DNA from: an uncultured Clostridia bacterium
Lineage (GTDB): Bacteria > Bacillota > Clostridia > Christensenellales > UBA1242
NCBI GenBank assembly: GCA_946610655.1
Contig: CAMOCH010000006.1
Coordinates: 1 to 29,160, forward strand
Length of the DNA: 29,160 nt
Direction of reading: 5' to 3'
The notes under the pieces: generated by a model
Database searches by the model: none
What the model saw: the letters and a program-made list of their open reading frames with translations, nothing else
What the model was told of the DNA's origin: nothing
In this document: piece by piece, positions 16,005-27,900 of the stretch
How positions within the stretch are numbered: position 1 is the stretch's first letter
Layout of the letters: each line of letters starts with the position of its first letter
Program-made: the position numbers and the translations under genes

Positions 16005-16556
16005 TTAAATATTTTTTATCATTAAAACTCCCCCATAATAATATATTTGTTTTTCAACAAAACCAATATGTGAGTAAAATTTATATCCATCTGTTGTTCT
16101 ATTTCTAGTTACTAAATACATATATTTTTTACCAATTTGTTTCATATGATATTGCATAGCTTGCATAAGAGCCTTGCCTATCCCTTGTTTTTCATAACCT
16201 TTTTTAACATTAATATGAAAGTTAAACCCACCATTTTTATCTTCTTTATTATTAATTTTTATAATTTTTCGACCAATATGCGACATAAATTTGTCAATTT
16301 TTGCAGTTTTTTGTATATATTCACTATGCATTTTTAATGTAAACAACTCATTTTTTGCACTTGCGACAATATATCCACAAATTTTATTGTTAATTTCTGC
16401 AACAAATATATGTTCTGGTTCATAATCTAAGTAATAATTCAAAAATAAATTATAAATAATTTGATTATTTTTTTCATTTTTTTTGCACGTACTTTGTGAA
16501 ATACAAATATTCACAACTTCTTTCCTATCGTCTTTTTGATATTTTCTAATTACCAT
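16005..16556 (-). CDS. GNAT-family N-acetyltransferase
   Basis: 183 residues. The acetyl-CoA binding signature is visible in VKKGYEKQGIGKALMQAM (the Q-x-x-G-x-G/A pattern), followed by a C-terminal YKFYSHIGFVEKQIYYYGG segment typical of the last strands. Earlier strands include HIFVAEINNKICGYIVA. The substrate is unknown; the family modifies small molecules, antibiotics or protein N-termini. A modest GAGG ribosome binding site precedes the ATG. Very AT-rich with many Lys/Ile/Asn codons. Divergent from the DUF11 gene, which starts about 90 bp away. No terminator is visible downstream. Confidence 0.85.
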   Translation of the reverse strand: MVIRKYQKDDRKEVVNICISQSTCKKNEKNNQIIYNLFLNYYLDYEPEHIFVAEINNKICGYIVASAKNELFTLKMHSEYIQKTAKIDKFMSHIGRKIIKINNKEDKNGGFNFHINVKKGYEKQGIGKALMQAMQYHMKQIGKKYMYLVTRNRTTDGYKFYSHIGFVEKQIYYYGGVLMIKNI

Positions 16557-16579
16557 AACAACCTCAATAATAGATTATT

Positions 16580-16608
16580 CACAAAATTTATATTTCATGC
16601 ATACATTA
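16580..16608 (+). promoter_or_regulatory. Candidate sigma-K promoter of the DUF11 gene
   Basis: CACA (16580-16583), 16-bp spacer, CATACATTA (16600-16608). This fits the mother-cell sigma-K consensus (MACM, 16-17 bp, CATAnnnTA). No better sigma-A promoter is seen in the 93-bp divergent gap. A small hairpin TTGAGC/GCTCAA (16611-16616 with 16621-16626) lies near the expected transcript start. Confidence 0.5.
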
Positions 16609-16649
16609 TATTGAGCTACTGCTCAAATATAATCATAAGGAGGAAATTA

Positions 16650-17471
16650 ATGGAGATACTAAATCAAGGAACAATATCCTATAGTTATGAAAAAGCAAAA
16701 TCAACAATGGAATCAATTTCTAATGTTAATTCTGTTCAATTAATTTTGGAAAATGATGTTGAAATTTCAAAGCAAGCATTGTCAACTTCGTATATACCAC
16801 AAGGAAGTGTTGGATACCAACTTTCTATTCAAAATACAGGTACCAACACACTATACAACGTTACAATAACTGATGACCTTGGTGGCTCAAATGATTTACA
16901 ATATATTGATTCAAGTGCAACACTTATTAAAAATGAAGTGCTTTCAAGCATTTCTCCAACTTCAAGCAATCCATTAACTTTTAACGTTGGAACAATTGAT
17001 AGTGGAGAAACGATATTCGTAACCTATATGACACAAGTGTTGTCTTCGAAAGAAACAACAAGCATCACAAACACTGCAACAGTTACTGCAAATGGTGGTG
17101 AACCTTCTGGAACACAAGTTTCTGCTTCTAGCAGTGCCACAATCACTCTTGAGGAATATGCAAAGCTTAGCATTTCAAAAACATCTAGTACTGAAACAAT
17201 AACAATTGGTAACCCCTTTAACTACATTTTCACAATTACTAACAGTGGAAACTGCAATGCCACAAATGTTGTGTTAACAGATGAATTAAATGAAAACTTT
17301 AGCATTAATTCTATTACTGTTTCTGGAGACACAACCACAATCTACTCACCAAGCGAATATACTTACGAAAATGGAACACTAACCTTGCCTAATGACACAG
17401 GTCCTGTTATTAACGTAGGAGCTGGTGAAACGCTTGTCATAACAATCAATGGAACTATCACTCAAATATAA
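16650..17471 (+). CDS. Signal-less DUF11 repeat protein, candidate spore surface protein
   Basis: 273 residues from the ATG at 16650, with a consensus AAGGAGG ribosome binding site. A longer upstream frame lacks one and overlaps the GNAT start. Two DUF11 (conserved repeat) beta-sandwich domains can be read: about residues 45-155 (YQLSIQNTGTNTLYNVTITD) and 165-273 (YIFTITNSGNCNATNVVLTD). There is no signal peptide, no transmembrane helix and no sorting motif, so it is not an ordinary exported protein. With the adjacent germination operon and a sigma-K-like promoter, a mother-cell product laid onto the spore coat or exosporium is a reasonable inference, not proof. Followed by a strong terminator. 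Confidence 0.85.
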   Translation: MEILNQGTISYSYEKAKSTMESISNVNSVQLILENDVEISKQALSTSYIPQGSVGYQLSIQNTGTNTLYNVTITDDLGGSNDLQYIDSSATLIKNEVLSSISPTSSNPLTFNVGTIDSGETIFVTYMTQVLSSKETTSITNTATVTANGGEPSGTQVSASSSATITLEEYAKLSISKTSSTETITIGNPFNYIFTITNSGNCNATNVVLTDELNENFSINSITVSGDTTTIYSPSEYTYENGTLTLPNDTGPVINVGAGETLVITINGTITQI

Positions 17472-17499
17472 AAAAGAGAGGTTTTTACCTCTCTTTTTT
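17471..17499 (+). terminator. Rho-independent terminator of the DUF11 gene
   Basis: A 12-bp stem AAAAAGAGAGGT / ACCTCTCTTTTT (17471-17482 with 17487-17498) with a TTTT loop, starting at the stop codon itself. Confidence 0.92.
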
Positions 17500-17507
17500 A
17501 CTATCTT

Positions 17508-17566
17508 TTGCAGATATTATATATTTTATTACTTCAAAAGTTACAAATTTTGCTATTTTTCTGCAA
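17508..17566. repeat. Dispersed intergenic element, copy C
   Basis: TTGCAG (17508-17513) and CTGCAA (17561-17566) lie 47 bp apart with GTTACAAA at 17540-17547, between the DUF11 terminator and the trmL stop. It shares CTGCAAATTT with the copy at 7057 and GTTACAAA with the copy at 3602. Confidence 0.55.
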
Positions 17567-17573
17567 ATTTGCA

Positions 17574-18071
17574 TTAATCTTCTTTTCTGCCAGTCAAATT
17601 TCCTTCGGTTTCAAGACCTTCAAAGTTGTTTTGCCTTAGTATTTCATAAACAACAATAGCAACACTATTTGATAAATTTAAACTTCTTAAATCTTTTTTC
17701 ATCGGAATACGAATGCAATTGTCATAATGTGCAGCCAAAATATCCTCTCTGATGCCATAACTTTCTTTTCCAAAGCAAATAACCACATCTTTTGCAGTAT
17801 AGTCAACATCAGAGTATATTTTCTTTCCTTTTGTGGTTGCAAAATACATAGGCACGCCTTGAAACATCTTTTCAATATCTCTAAAACTATCAACAATGGT
17901 TATGTTTGATTTGTCAAAATAATCAAGCCCTGCCCTTTTGTAATGTTTGTCATCAAGACTAAAACCAAGTGGTCGCACCATAAAAAGCCTAGCACCTGTT
18001 ATTGCACAAGTCCTTATAATATTCCCGGCGTTTTGAGGTATTTCTGGCTCTATTAAAACAATATTAATCAT
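17574..18071 (-). CDS. trmL: tRNA (cytidine/uridine(34)-2'-O)-methyltransferase TrmL
   Basis: SPOUT-class, knotted methyltransferase that 2'-O-methylates the wobble base of tRNA-Leu isoacceptors using S-adenosylmethionine. All three SPOUT motifs are visible: PEIPQNAGNIIRTCA near the N-terminus, ICFGKESYGI, and the C-terminal knot IPMKKDLRSLNLSNSVAIV. The length of 165 is typical of TrmL and shorter than the rRNA methyltransferases of the family. The start has a TAGGAGA ribosome binding site. It follows the terminator of the giant gene, so it needs its own promoter in the short gap 18072-18121; I cannot point to one. Confidence 0.95.
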   Translation of the reverse strand: MINIVLIEPEIPQNAGNIIRTCAITGARLFMVRPLGFSLDDKHYKRAGLDYFDKSNITIVDSFRDIEKMFQGVPMYFATTKGKKIYSDVDYTAKDVVICFGKESYGIREDILAAHYDNCIRIPMKKDLRSLNLSNSVAIVVYEILRQNNFEGLETEGNLTGRKED

Positions 18072-18122
18072 ATTTATCTCCTAGTAACAAAGTCTATCAC
18101 AAAAAACAAAAATAAACAACAA

Positions 18123-18157
18123 AAATAAAAAGGTAAGTTTCGCTTACCTTTTTATTT
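18123..18157 (-). terminator. Rho-independent terminator of the giant surface gene
   Basis: A 15-bp perfect stem (18123-18137 with 18143-18157) around a five-base loop TTTCG, flanked by T-rich DNA on the minus strand. It starts 10 bases past the stop of the giant gene. Confidence 0.92.
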
Positions 18158-18167
18158 AATGTTTGCA

Positions 18168-18960
18168 TTAACCTGCAGAACGAGTGATTGTTACATTGTT
18201 GAATGTCATACCATTTCCTGAGGTTCCACCACTATAGATAGTTGATGTTCCAATAGAAACGCTTGAGTTATCAACAATTGTGTTGTTATATGAACCTTGT
18301 CCACCTTGGATAAGGAAGATATAAGAAGCAACTGTTGTGTCACTTGGATCACGAGGAACGCAGTTATCAATATAAACATTGTTAACAACAACATTTCCAG
18401 CGTTTGCTTGTTGATAGAAGATAACGCCTGTTGCACCGCCACCTATAATCTTAACACTCTTATTTACAGCAGTTTCATTTGCTTTTGGAACATATGAAGT
18501 TGTTGAAGAGTTATAAGTAGAGTTAATATACAAGTTACCAGATGCAATATTGAATAATGGATATGTTGCATTATTCAATGTGAATATAAATTTAGAAGAT
18601 GTTCCACCATTTGTTCCCAAGTTAAGCGAACCACCAGTAATGTTAAATCCACCACTGCTAATAGCAAAATTAGCTGCGCCTGCTGAAGGAATTACAGAAT
18701 CTGTAACATTACCTTGAGCATCTTTAATAATTTGTTGTGTTGTGATTGTTAAGTTCATTCCTGTTGGAATTGTAATCAAGCTGTTCAAATTGTAAGTTTT
18801 TGCTGTGCCAGTGTTACAAATGTAGATTGTAATATTGCCAGTCAATGAGTTTTCACTAATATAGTTCCAAGCATCCATAAAGTCATTTGCTGTTGGATTA
18901 TCAACGTCGCCAAATCCTTTGTTAACGCCAGGAGCTGAAATCCAAACACTTGATGTTGAC
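18168..18960 (-). other. C-terminal beta-helix-like domain of the giant protein
   Basis: It opens with GFGDVDNPTANDFMDAWNYI, the pattern that commonly begins pectin-lyase-like helices (G-x-G-D/T, then NP, then an A-x-x-x-I helix). Repeated short strands follow (NITIYICN, NLTITTQQI, NFAISSGGFNITGG, VVVNNVYIDN). No catalytic residues can be assigned. Confidence 0.6.
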
Positions 18961-21900
18961 CAAGCACCATACAATGTTACGTTAGAACTTGTTAATGCAG
19001 CACCATCATGTAAGTTAGCATACAAGATTTCATAAATGTTATGAGTAACAAGATGACGATTTGAATCATACAATTGCCATGTTGAAGCACCATCTGAACC
19101 ATTATACAAGTTAAGTGTATAAGTTACTGGTCCATCTTTAGCATCAGTGATATCATACAATGTAATCAAGTTCTTTCTAGATATATCATTAAATGCTTGA
19201 ACATCTCTCCAAGCAGCATGTCCTGTTGGATCACTAGAAACAAGTTCACCATAATAGTATGAAACGTTTGCTTGTTGTCCTGATTGTGGATAATAGTCGC
19301 TAAGAGGTGTAACGTTTGAACCATTTGTATCAACAGCATATGAAAGTGATCCATATGTGTTGAATTCAGCTGTTACAATAACTTTTCCACCAACAATTTC
19401 GCCGGCAGTCATTGTTATTGCAGTGCCACTTAAGTTAACTCCAGAATTGTAGTTAACAGTTGTTGGAGTTGTTCCATATTTAATAGATTTAAGTTTATAG
19501 AAATAATAGAATGTTTCAACTTCAACAGAGGCTTCATCCCAATATGAAATGAAGTAGTTATTGTTAATTTGAGTTGTAAATGCACTAAGTGATTTACTTG
19601 CTTGTCCGTAGAATACATATTTAATTGAGCTTGTGTATGCACTTTGGATTGTTTCACCATTTGCTTTAAGAATTGCAAAGTTATCATTCCATTGAGCAAT
19701 AATTTGAGCAAGATTCATACCATTAACAGATATACCACTAATAGTGCTAAGCACTGAAAGGTCAAGGTTTGTGAACACAAGGTTTCCAATTGTTATTTTA
19801 ACAAATGCAATGCTTCCATCTTGAGTTGATGAGCTCTTTTGAAGAGTTTTGTTTTGATATGCATTTGTGGTAAATGATGGAGTTACCCAGTTGCTTCCAC
19901 TTGCTTGTTGAAGTGTTATAACCTTGGTATTTGAGTTAATTGCAGAAATCTTCAAGTCATCTCTAATTAATGTTGTTCCATTATAGATTGCAACACGCAT
20001 TCCAACTGTAAAGTTAGATACTGAAGCAACTGTAATAGTTGTTGCATTGTTTGCAGTGATTGTTGTTGAACCATAGAAGTATGATTCAAAGATATTTGCA
20101 AGAGTAACGTTATTATTCTTATTTGTATCTGGAGCACAAGTAATTGTTGCAGAAGCAGCAGCTGTGTTAGTTGTTGTATCATTTATCGCAACTGTTAAGT
20201 TCTTGTATGCAGTGATTGTTCCAGAAGTTGTTGTAACAATTGTTGCAGCAAGATTTGTTTGAGCACTAACACTACCAAATACTGCATATTCTTTCAAATC
20301 ATTCCAATCACTATTTGTTGTTGATGGCTCAAACAAGAATGTTTCACCTTGATAATATCCATTATTTGCAAATGTGTAGGTTGCAACTGTTTCAGTTCTT
20401 GTTGAAGCAAATCCAGCATTTACATTTGTTCTGTTTACATTAAATGTTAATGTTGTTGTTGTCTTGTGATACCAGTAAGCAGTTAAGTTAATTGTTAAAT
20501 CACCAGAATTTGCATAGTTTGTTGCACTTATTTCACGAGCAACTGCCCAACTGTATTCTGTATAGATGTTGGTTGCAGACTTGGTTGTTCCAATTTGGTT
20601 TCCACCATTAAGTCCTGCATATTTAACAGCATCCCAAATATTAGAGTTGGTTGCACTCTTTTGCATTGTTGCCCAGTTTGTGCTGATGTTAGAACTGTTA
20701 TATAAGCCAGTGTCATAAATGTAAGCCAAAATTCTTGTTGCGCCAGCAGCTCTTGCTGTTGTGTTATAAGAACTAATCAAGTTTGGAGCACCAGTAACAT
20801 TTCTGTATTTTTCAACAAATTGTTGAGTTCTTGTTGAGTCTGTTGTTGCTTTATCTGCATCGTTAACATTAACAGTAATTACTGCTTGTGTGAAGTTAAC
20901 TGTAACAGATTTGTTTTGTGTAGGTGTTAAAGACTCAGTGTATGAAGGAATATGTCTTCCTGAAGTGGTTGAGCCATTTGCTGCAGTTACATAACCACTA
21001 ATGTAGTAACCATTTGCAGTGTTTGCATTTGCAGTGAATGTGATTGCATCTGCATAAAGAACAGTCCATACGTATGTTGCTTTCCTAGTTGAAGTTGTTG
21101 GAGCTGTGAGTCTTGCAGAATAAATATATTTGTTGTTTGTTGCAGTTTGACCATTACGCAATCTTGCTGTTGCATATTTATAGTCGTTAGAAGCTGTTGC
21201 AGCAAGTTCAATTTTGCTTGCGTAAGTTGTAACTTCATCACCAGAAACAAAGTAGTCAACAGGTGCATTTGCAGTAACAGTAACAGTATTAAGTTTGTAA
21301 ACGTAAAGGATGAAGATTGTATCACGATTGTTAAGAGCAAGTGCTGGCATTGTGTTGCTTGTCATTTGAGCAATACCATAAGAGTTGCCACTTGTGTAGA
21401 TAACATATGTTGCAACAATTGTGTAGCCATTGATAGTTTTAGGGGTTATGCCCTCAGCAGTTCTAATCTTGTTGTTTGTTGGAACATTAAGAGTTCCTGT
21501 TACTTTTGGATAAGCACCCCACTTATCTGTTAAGTTGATTGCAGAATATGTTTTTACGCCATCAGTTGTTGTTGATGGAACGCTAACAACAATATTGCTT
21601 GCAGGAGAAGAACTTGTTACAGAGCTTACAACAACAGGGCTTGTTGGGAAGTCTGAATTGTTAATAACAAGTGCTGAGTCAACCACACCAACGTTATATT
21701 CGTTTGCTGTCCAAGTTGTTGTGAGTTTTGAACCAGTTGGATAATGTCCAAGTGATGTTGCTGCTTTTGGTGGGTTATCAGCATTTCCACCAACAGACAA
21801 TGTAATTGGAGTGTCACCACTAACAACAACGTTCAAATTAGTGAGCCAGTAACCAATTCTTGTTCCTGAAATGTTAGAAATTTGTTTAACAGTAACACCA

Positions 21901-24900
21901 TCATGTTCATATGCAGGAATGCCTGTTGAGTAGTAAATGTGTGTTTCACCATATTTTGTGAACAAGTTAGTAACAGTTGTGTCGCTTGCGCCAGAAACAG
22001 TAACTGTTGCATTATTTGCAGCAGCAGATGTAAATGTTATGCTTGCTCCACTTGCACCTGCGTTAACTTTATTGATTGCGTAATATCTAGCACCAAAGTA
22101 GATTTCCAAGTTCTTAGCAGTTGTTGCGTCATAAACGCTGTTGTTTCCAGTAACTGTCAAGGTTGGAACGCCGTTTGGAGTTGTAAGTGTATATACGCAG
22201 TCAACGCTACTAACAGGTGTTGTAACGCTTGCATTAATAAATTGATATCCAGTTCTTGCAATAGTAAGTGTGCTAAGTGCTGCAAATGAGCTTGCATCGT
22301 TAACAAGGTCATAAGCGCCGTTGCTTGTTGGGCCAGCATAAAGTGTTGTTGTGCCGTATGCAACATAAATATCAAATTCGCCGTTAGCGTAAGATGTTGA
22401 ACCAGATGTTCCGTTGATAGACCATGGTGAAGAAATAGATCTAACGTTTGTTCCGTTTGCAACAATATTAAGTTTGTAAAGGTTATTAGACCAGTGTGCA
22501 AACACAGTAATGCTTCCTGCATATACCCATGCGCCTGAGCCGTTAACATATGTGTGTGTTCCGTCAGAAACGTTCTTGTTAACAGAACCGTCAGCCGCAA
22601 TCAATTGATGTGCTGTGCTAACGCTGTCAAGGTAGAATCCACGGAATGTGTATCCAGTGAGTGATGATGTGTATGTTCCAGTGAGTGCACTGTCAAATGT
22701 AACTTGTTTTGGATTTGGATGAGTTGCGCTAAGTCCTCCAAGGAGCGCACTTGCGTTTGCATCAAATGAAATTACATACTTGTTAGCAGTAAATCCAGCA
22801 TTAAGTTGAACGTTTGCAGCTTTGCACCACTTGCCAGCAGCGTTAACAAGTCCAGCAGTTCTTGCATTTGTAACTTGGAATGCTCCACTTGCGTTGTAAA
22901 TTTGGTAAGTGGTTGTTCCATTATCATAAGTATATCCAGTGAATGTATAGCCATAGCATGTTGGCGCCTTATCTGTTGTTGGATAAGTGTCGTCAAATGT
23001 CATGGTGAATGAAGCAGGATGAGAAACAGTGCTTGTTCCCATGTTTGCTGGGCTGAATGATACTGTGTATGGAAGAGCTTCCCAGTTAACGGTAATTTGA
23101 ATGTTTCCGTATGTTCCAGCAGCAATAGTCAAGGTTGTTCCAGAAATTGAAACATTGCTTGTTGATGCATTGCCGTCGCTGGTAACATTAATTGTCCAAG
23201 CGCCGAGTGTGCTTCCAGAGTATGTTCCGGCAATTCTGTAACCGGTCTTAGAAGTTATAACAGCTTTTGTTGTTGGGGTTGAAGCGTCAAATGTGTATTG
23301 TTGAGTTTCAATAGCGCTTCCACCGTTTGTGTTAAAGCTAATATTAAAGTTGTTATGTTTGTAAACAGCGTTAAGAGTAACGTTGCCATATCTGCCCTTA
23401 TTAACAGAGATTGGGCTATTGTTAGTGTTAGTAAATTGTTCGTTTGCAGCCCAAGCACCAGAAGCAGCATTAACTTGCCAGTAGTTAAGCACATAACCGC
23501 TAACAGTGGCAATAGGAAGAGTTATTGCACTCTCATAAGTGTAAGTTGTTGTGTATGTGCCAGAGATTGTTCCAGTAACGGTTGTGCCGTCCATGGTGTA
23601 GCTTCTGTTATAAGTGATTGTATAGGTGTTTGCAGTCCATTTTGCATAAACAGTAAGGTTTCCAACATCTTTGCACCAAACACCAGCAGAAGTTGTGTAG
23701 CCAGAAACTCCTTTAACAACTGCTCCGTTTGCAGCAAAGAGTTGTGTTGTGCAAGCTGTCTCTAAGTAGTATCCACCAAATGTATAACCATTTGCAGCAG
23801 GAACCACAGCAACTGATGGAACAGCGCTGTCATAGTTAACTTGAACAATTGATGAAGGAGTGTTTGTGATTGGGCTTGTCATTGTGCTTGGTTTGTTTTG
23901 GTCAAGTGAAATTATGGTTGCATGAGCAACATATTGAGCATAAAGTGTTGTGTCTTGTGCTCTTGTCCACTTGCCACCAGAAACATATCCAGAAACAGCA
24001 GCAGTTGTAACGCTTCCGTTTGCGTTGAACACTTTGCTTCCGCCAGATGATGCTGTGAACCAACCAGCAAAATCCCAACCATCAACAGTAACAGCACTAA
24101 CACTTGCGCATGCAGTTTCAAACTCAAAGTTCTTTGTGAAGTTGCTTGCAGGTGTGGTTGTGCCACTCATGTTAGAAGGTTTGTTAAGGTTAAATGTAAC
24201 GGTGTAGTTAGCTTTTGTCCAAATTGCATAAAGGTTCTTTGTGCCACCTTTGTGAACACTATCATACCAGCCGTTAACAACCTTTTTGCTCATTGTGCCA
24301 GAAATAATGCTTCCAGAAGTTGTTTCAGACCAACCAGCAAATGTGTATCCAGCAATGCTAAAGCCGTTTGTGGCTAAGGCGTATGTGCTGTCATAAGTTG
24401 CAGTGCCAGAAACAGTTGTTCCAGTAACAGAACTTACGCTTGATGGGTTGTTTGCATTATATTTAACAGTGAATGTGTCTGCAGTCCATTGAGGTATTAT
24501 TGTAACATATGCATTATTTGTTGAATTAAGTTGAGCAAATGCATATCCAGCTGTAGCCAATTCTCCTGAACCTTGAGAAGACCAAACTCCATCAGTAGTT
24601 CTATAACCACCAGTTATACCATTAGCTCTGTATCTAATGAAGTAATTTAGTGTAGCACCCCAAGTATATCCATATCTTGTAGGGTTATTTGAGCAAGTGA
24701 TTGCAGTGATTGCTGTTCCTGATACATTATAATTTATTCCACCTGTTGATGTGATAATCAAGTCTGTGAAGAGAACGCCGGTGATGGTGTCATTTGCAGC
24801 AGAGATTGTTTCGGTGCGTTTAACAGTTCCGTTTCTGTCTGCAATCTTAACATCAAATTCCATATTGTAATCACTAGTTCTGTAAACTTTCAAGTTCTTA

Positions 24901-27900
24901 ACAGAAATAACTTCACCTACTGCATAGCTGCTTGAATAGAATGTGAATGCAAGATATTGACTACTATTTGCAGTAAATGTGTTGGTAACAGTTTGCCATG
25001 AACTTGTTAAGTTAACAGTCTTTTGTCCACCTCTTTCATGTCCAAGGTTGTCAATTGCGTGAGCTCTAGTAGATTTAATATCTATGCTCCATGTGTAACT
25101 TACACCATCAATCAAATCAAATCCTGGGTTAGAACCATAACTATAATAGAATCCTTTATATCCTGAATCAATTGCTGTAACAGTGTAGTTTGCACCATTT
25201 TCACCATTAATAGTGAATCTTTCAGTTGCATATGTTCCACCAGTGCTGATTGGTGCAGCATAGTTTCCACCAAACAAGTTTGCACCAGTGTTAAATTTAA
25301 CATTGTATGAGTTTTCTGTCCAGTGGGTTTCAACGGTAACGTTTGCAGCCTTTTTCCATGCATTGTTTGTTCCGTTGGTGTAGCCAGAAACTTGACCAAT
25401 CATTGTTCCGTTGCTATAGAACAATTGTGTGTTTGTTCCTTCAATATAGTATCCGCCGAATGTCCAACCAGGAACAGATGCAGACGCAGAAATTGTTGGA
25501 ACGGCATCATATGTTACAGCGTTTGTTACAGTGTATGATGCTGTGGTTGTGTCGGTTCCGTTTATGGTTTGAGTGATTGTTCCAGTTGTTTTGCCAGCTG
25601 GGTTAACAGCTTTGAATGTGATGCTGTATGAAACTGGGCTCCAGTGAGCGTAAAGTGTTACGCTTGATGCACCATTCATCCATCTTGAGCCAACAACATA
25701 GCCAGTTGCAGTTGCAACGCCTGCGCCAGTTGCATCAAAAATTTGAACGCCGTTTGTTTGCTCGGTGTAGTATCCAGTGAAGGTGTAACCATCACGGGTT
25801 GCTTTTGCTGTTTTGTCAATAACAAGGTCGTATGTAACGGCATTATTTAAGGTGTATGGGTTTGTTGTTGTGGTTGTGCCGTTGATGATTTGTTTAACGT
25901 TAACGCCACCAGTTGCATTGCTGTTGAATACAAGTGTTGTTGCGTTCTTTGTCCAGTTTGCATAAAGTGTTGTGCTGCTGTTTGTTGAATAGGTTGCCCC
26001 GCTTGCAACAAAGTTTGTATTTGTGCTAACAACAAGGCTTCCGTTAACTTTTGTCCAGCCGTTTGCAACATAACCAGTTGCAGTCATGTTGTTGCTTGCA
26101 ACATAAACGTTTGTGCCATGCGCTTTGTAGGTTGTGCCAGGAAGAGTTGCACCAGTGATTGTGCCACCTTGGCTATCTTTATAACTGTTTTGAGCGTATG
26201 CAATTGAATATCTTTCAGCTAAGAATACAGTGATTGCACTTGTTTTGTTTTCGGCAGTTCCAATTGGAGTCCAGCTTGCAGTTGTGCTGTTGGTTGTGCT
26301 AGATGTTGTTGCAGCTGCAGAAACAGAAATGTAATAACCATAGCTTGTGTTATTGCGAGACAAGTTAATTGTTTGAGCTGTTTTGTTATATGTTGTTGTT
26401 AAGCTCTTTGTTTGTCCTGCTGCAATGCTTACGCTTTGGCTACCAAGGCTTGCTGTGATGCCAGAAGCATGAGTTGCGCCTTCGCTAAGCGTAATGTTGA
26501 GTGTCATTGTCCAAATCTTCCAGTTTGCATAAAGGGCAAGGTCTGCGTTGCCGGCATAGGTTGCGCCGTTTGTGTAGTCTGGAGTGTCTTTGATTGCGCT
26601 TGCAGATGTTGTCCAAGCGTTTGCGTCATAACCAGTAACAGTTAAGTTGTTTGTGCCAAGAGTTATGTTTGTGCCATAAACCTTGTTTTGTGTTGCAGGA
26701 AGTGTTCCACCAACACTTGCACTGTTGCCAGAAAGTGAATGACTGTTTTGTGCATAGGTTACGGTGTAGTGCTTGTATGCATAAACATTGATGTTAGCGC
26801 TAGACTTACCGTCCCATGTGTAGGTGTATGAACCAAGTCCACTTGATGTTGTTGGAGCTGCGCCTGCAATATAGAAGTTAGCAAGGGTGAATGTTACTCT
26901 TACTGTTGCACTATCAAAGATGTGAGTTTTAACAATTGTGATTGTGTTTGTGCCGTCAGCTGCCCCACTTGTGCCGTTGTATGCAAGGCTTGTGCCAGAA
27001 AGTTTTCCGGTGGTTTTTGCAGTTGAGGTTGTGATTGCTGTGCTTGATGTGTTTGTGCCAAACACTGCAGAAACTGCAAGTGTTGGTTTTGTTGTGCCAT
27101 CATAACCAGCGCCAATAAATTTGGCAGTGAGTGTGTATTCGTTAACATTAAGTGTTGCGCTGAATGTTACGTTTGCACCACTGTTTTCAGCAAACAAGAG
27201 GTTAGCAAGGTCGGCAGGAACATATGTTGTGTTAAGGTTATATGTGTGTGTGCCAACTGTCCATTTAACGTTTGTTAAGTTGTAGCCAGTTGCTGCTGTG
27301 ATGTTTGCAGTTTTAAGGTCTGTGTCATAAGAAACAGTTTGTGTGTTTGCACTTGGTGTGCCACCAGTTACGCTATAGGTAATTGTGTAAGTCTTTTTGG
27401 TGAAGCTTGCAACAAGTGTAACATTTCCAGCGTGAATCCACTTACCGTTTGCATCGGTGTAGCCAGAAACGCTCTTAACAATTGCACCGTTTGCAGCAAA
27501 GAGCAATGTGTTTGTTCCGTCAATCTTGTAACCACCAAATGTGTAGCCAGTTGCGCTTGCAGTGCAAACGTCTGTAACGGCTTCGTCGTAGGTTACAGTA
27601 ATTGTTGTGTTTGTGTGAGTGATTGTGCTTGAACCAATTGTTGTTGGTGTGAAGCTTAATTCATATGTGTTTGCTTGCCACTGAGCAGTGAATACAACGT
27701 TACCATAAAGGTTTGCACCAATTGTTGTGCTTGCGTTGTAAACAGTGTTAAGTGTCCAGTTGCCACCGTTTTGAGTAACCTTCCAGCCTTGGAACGCATA
27801 ACCTGTTCTGCTTGCAGCAGGAGTAACAAATGTAGATTTTTGAGTGTAAGAAATTGAGGTTGAACCAGAAGCTGTGCCACCATTTACGTCAAATGTTGCA

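Noticed and set aside
20987..21340. Other-frame open reading frames inside the giant gene
   Set aside because: Leu/Gln/Thr-rich translations are frame shadows of Thr/Asn/Val-rich repeats.
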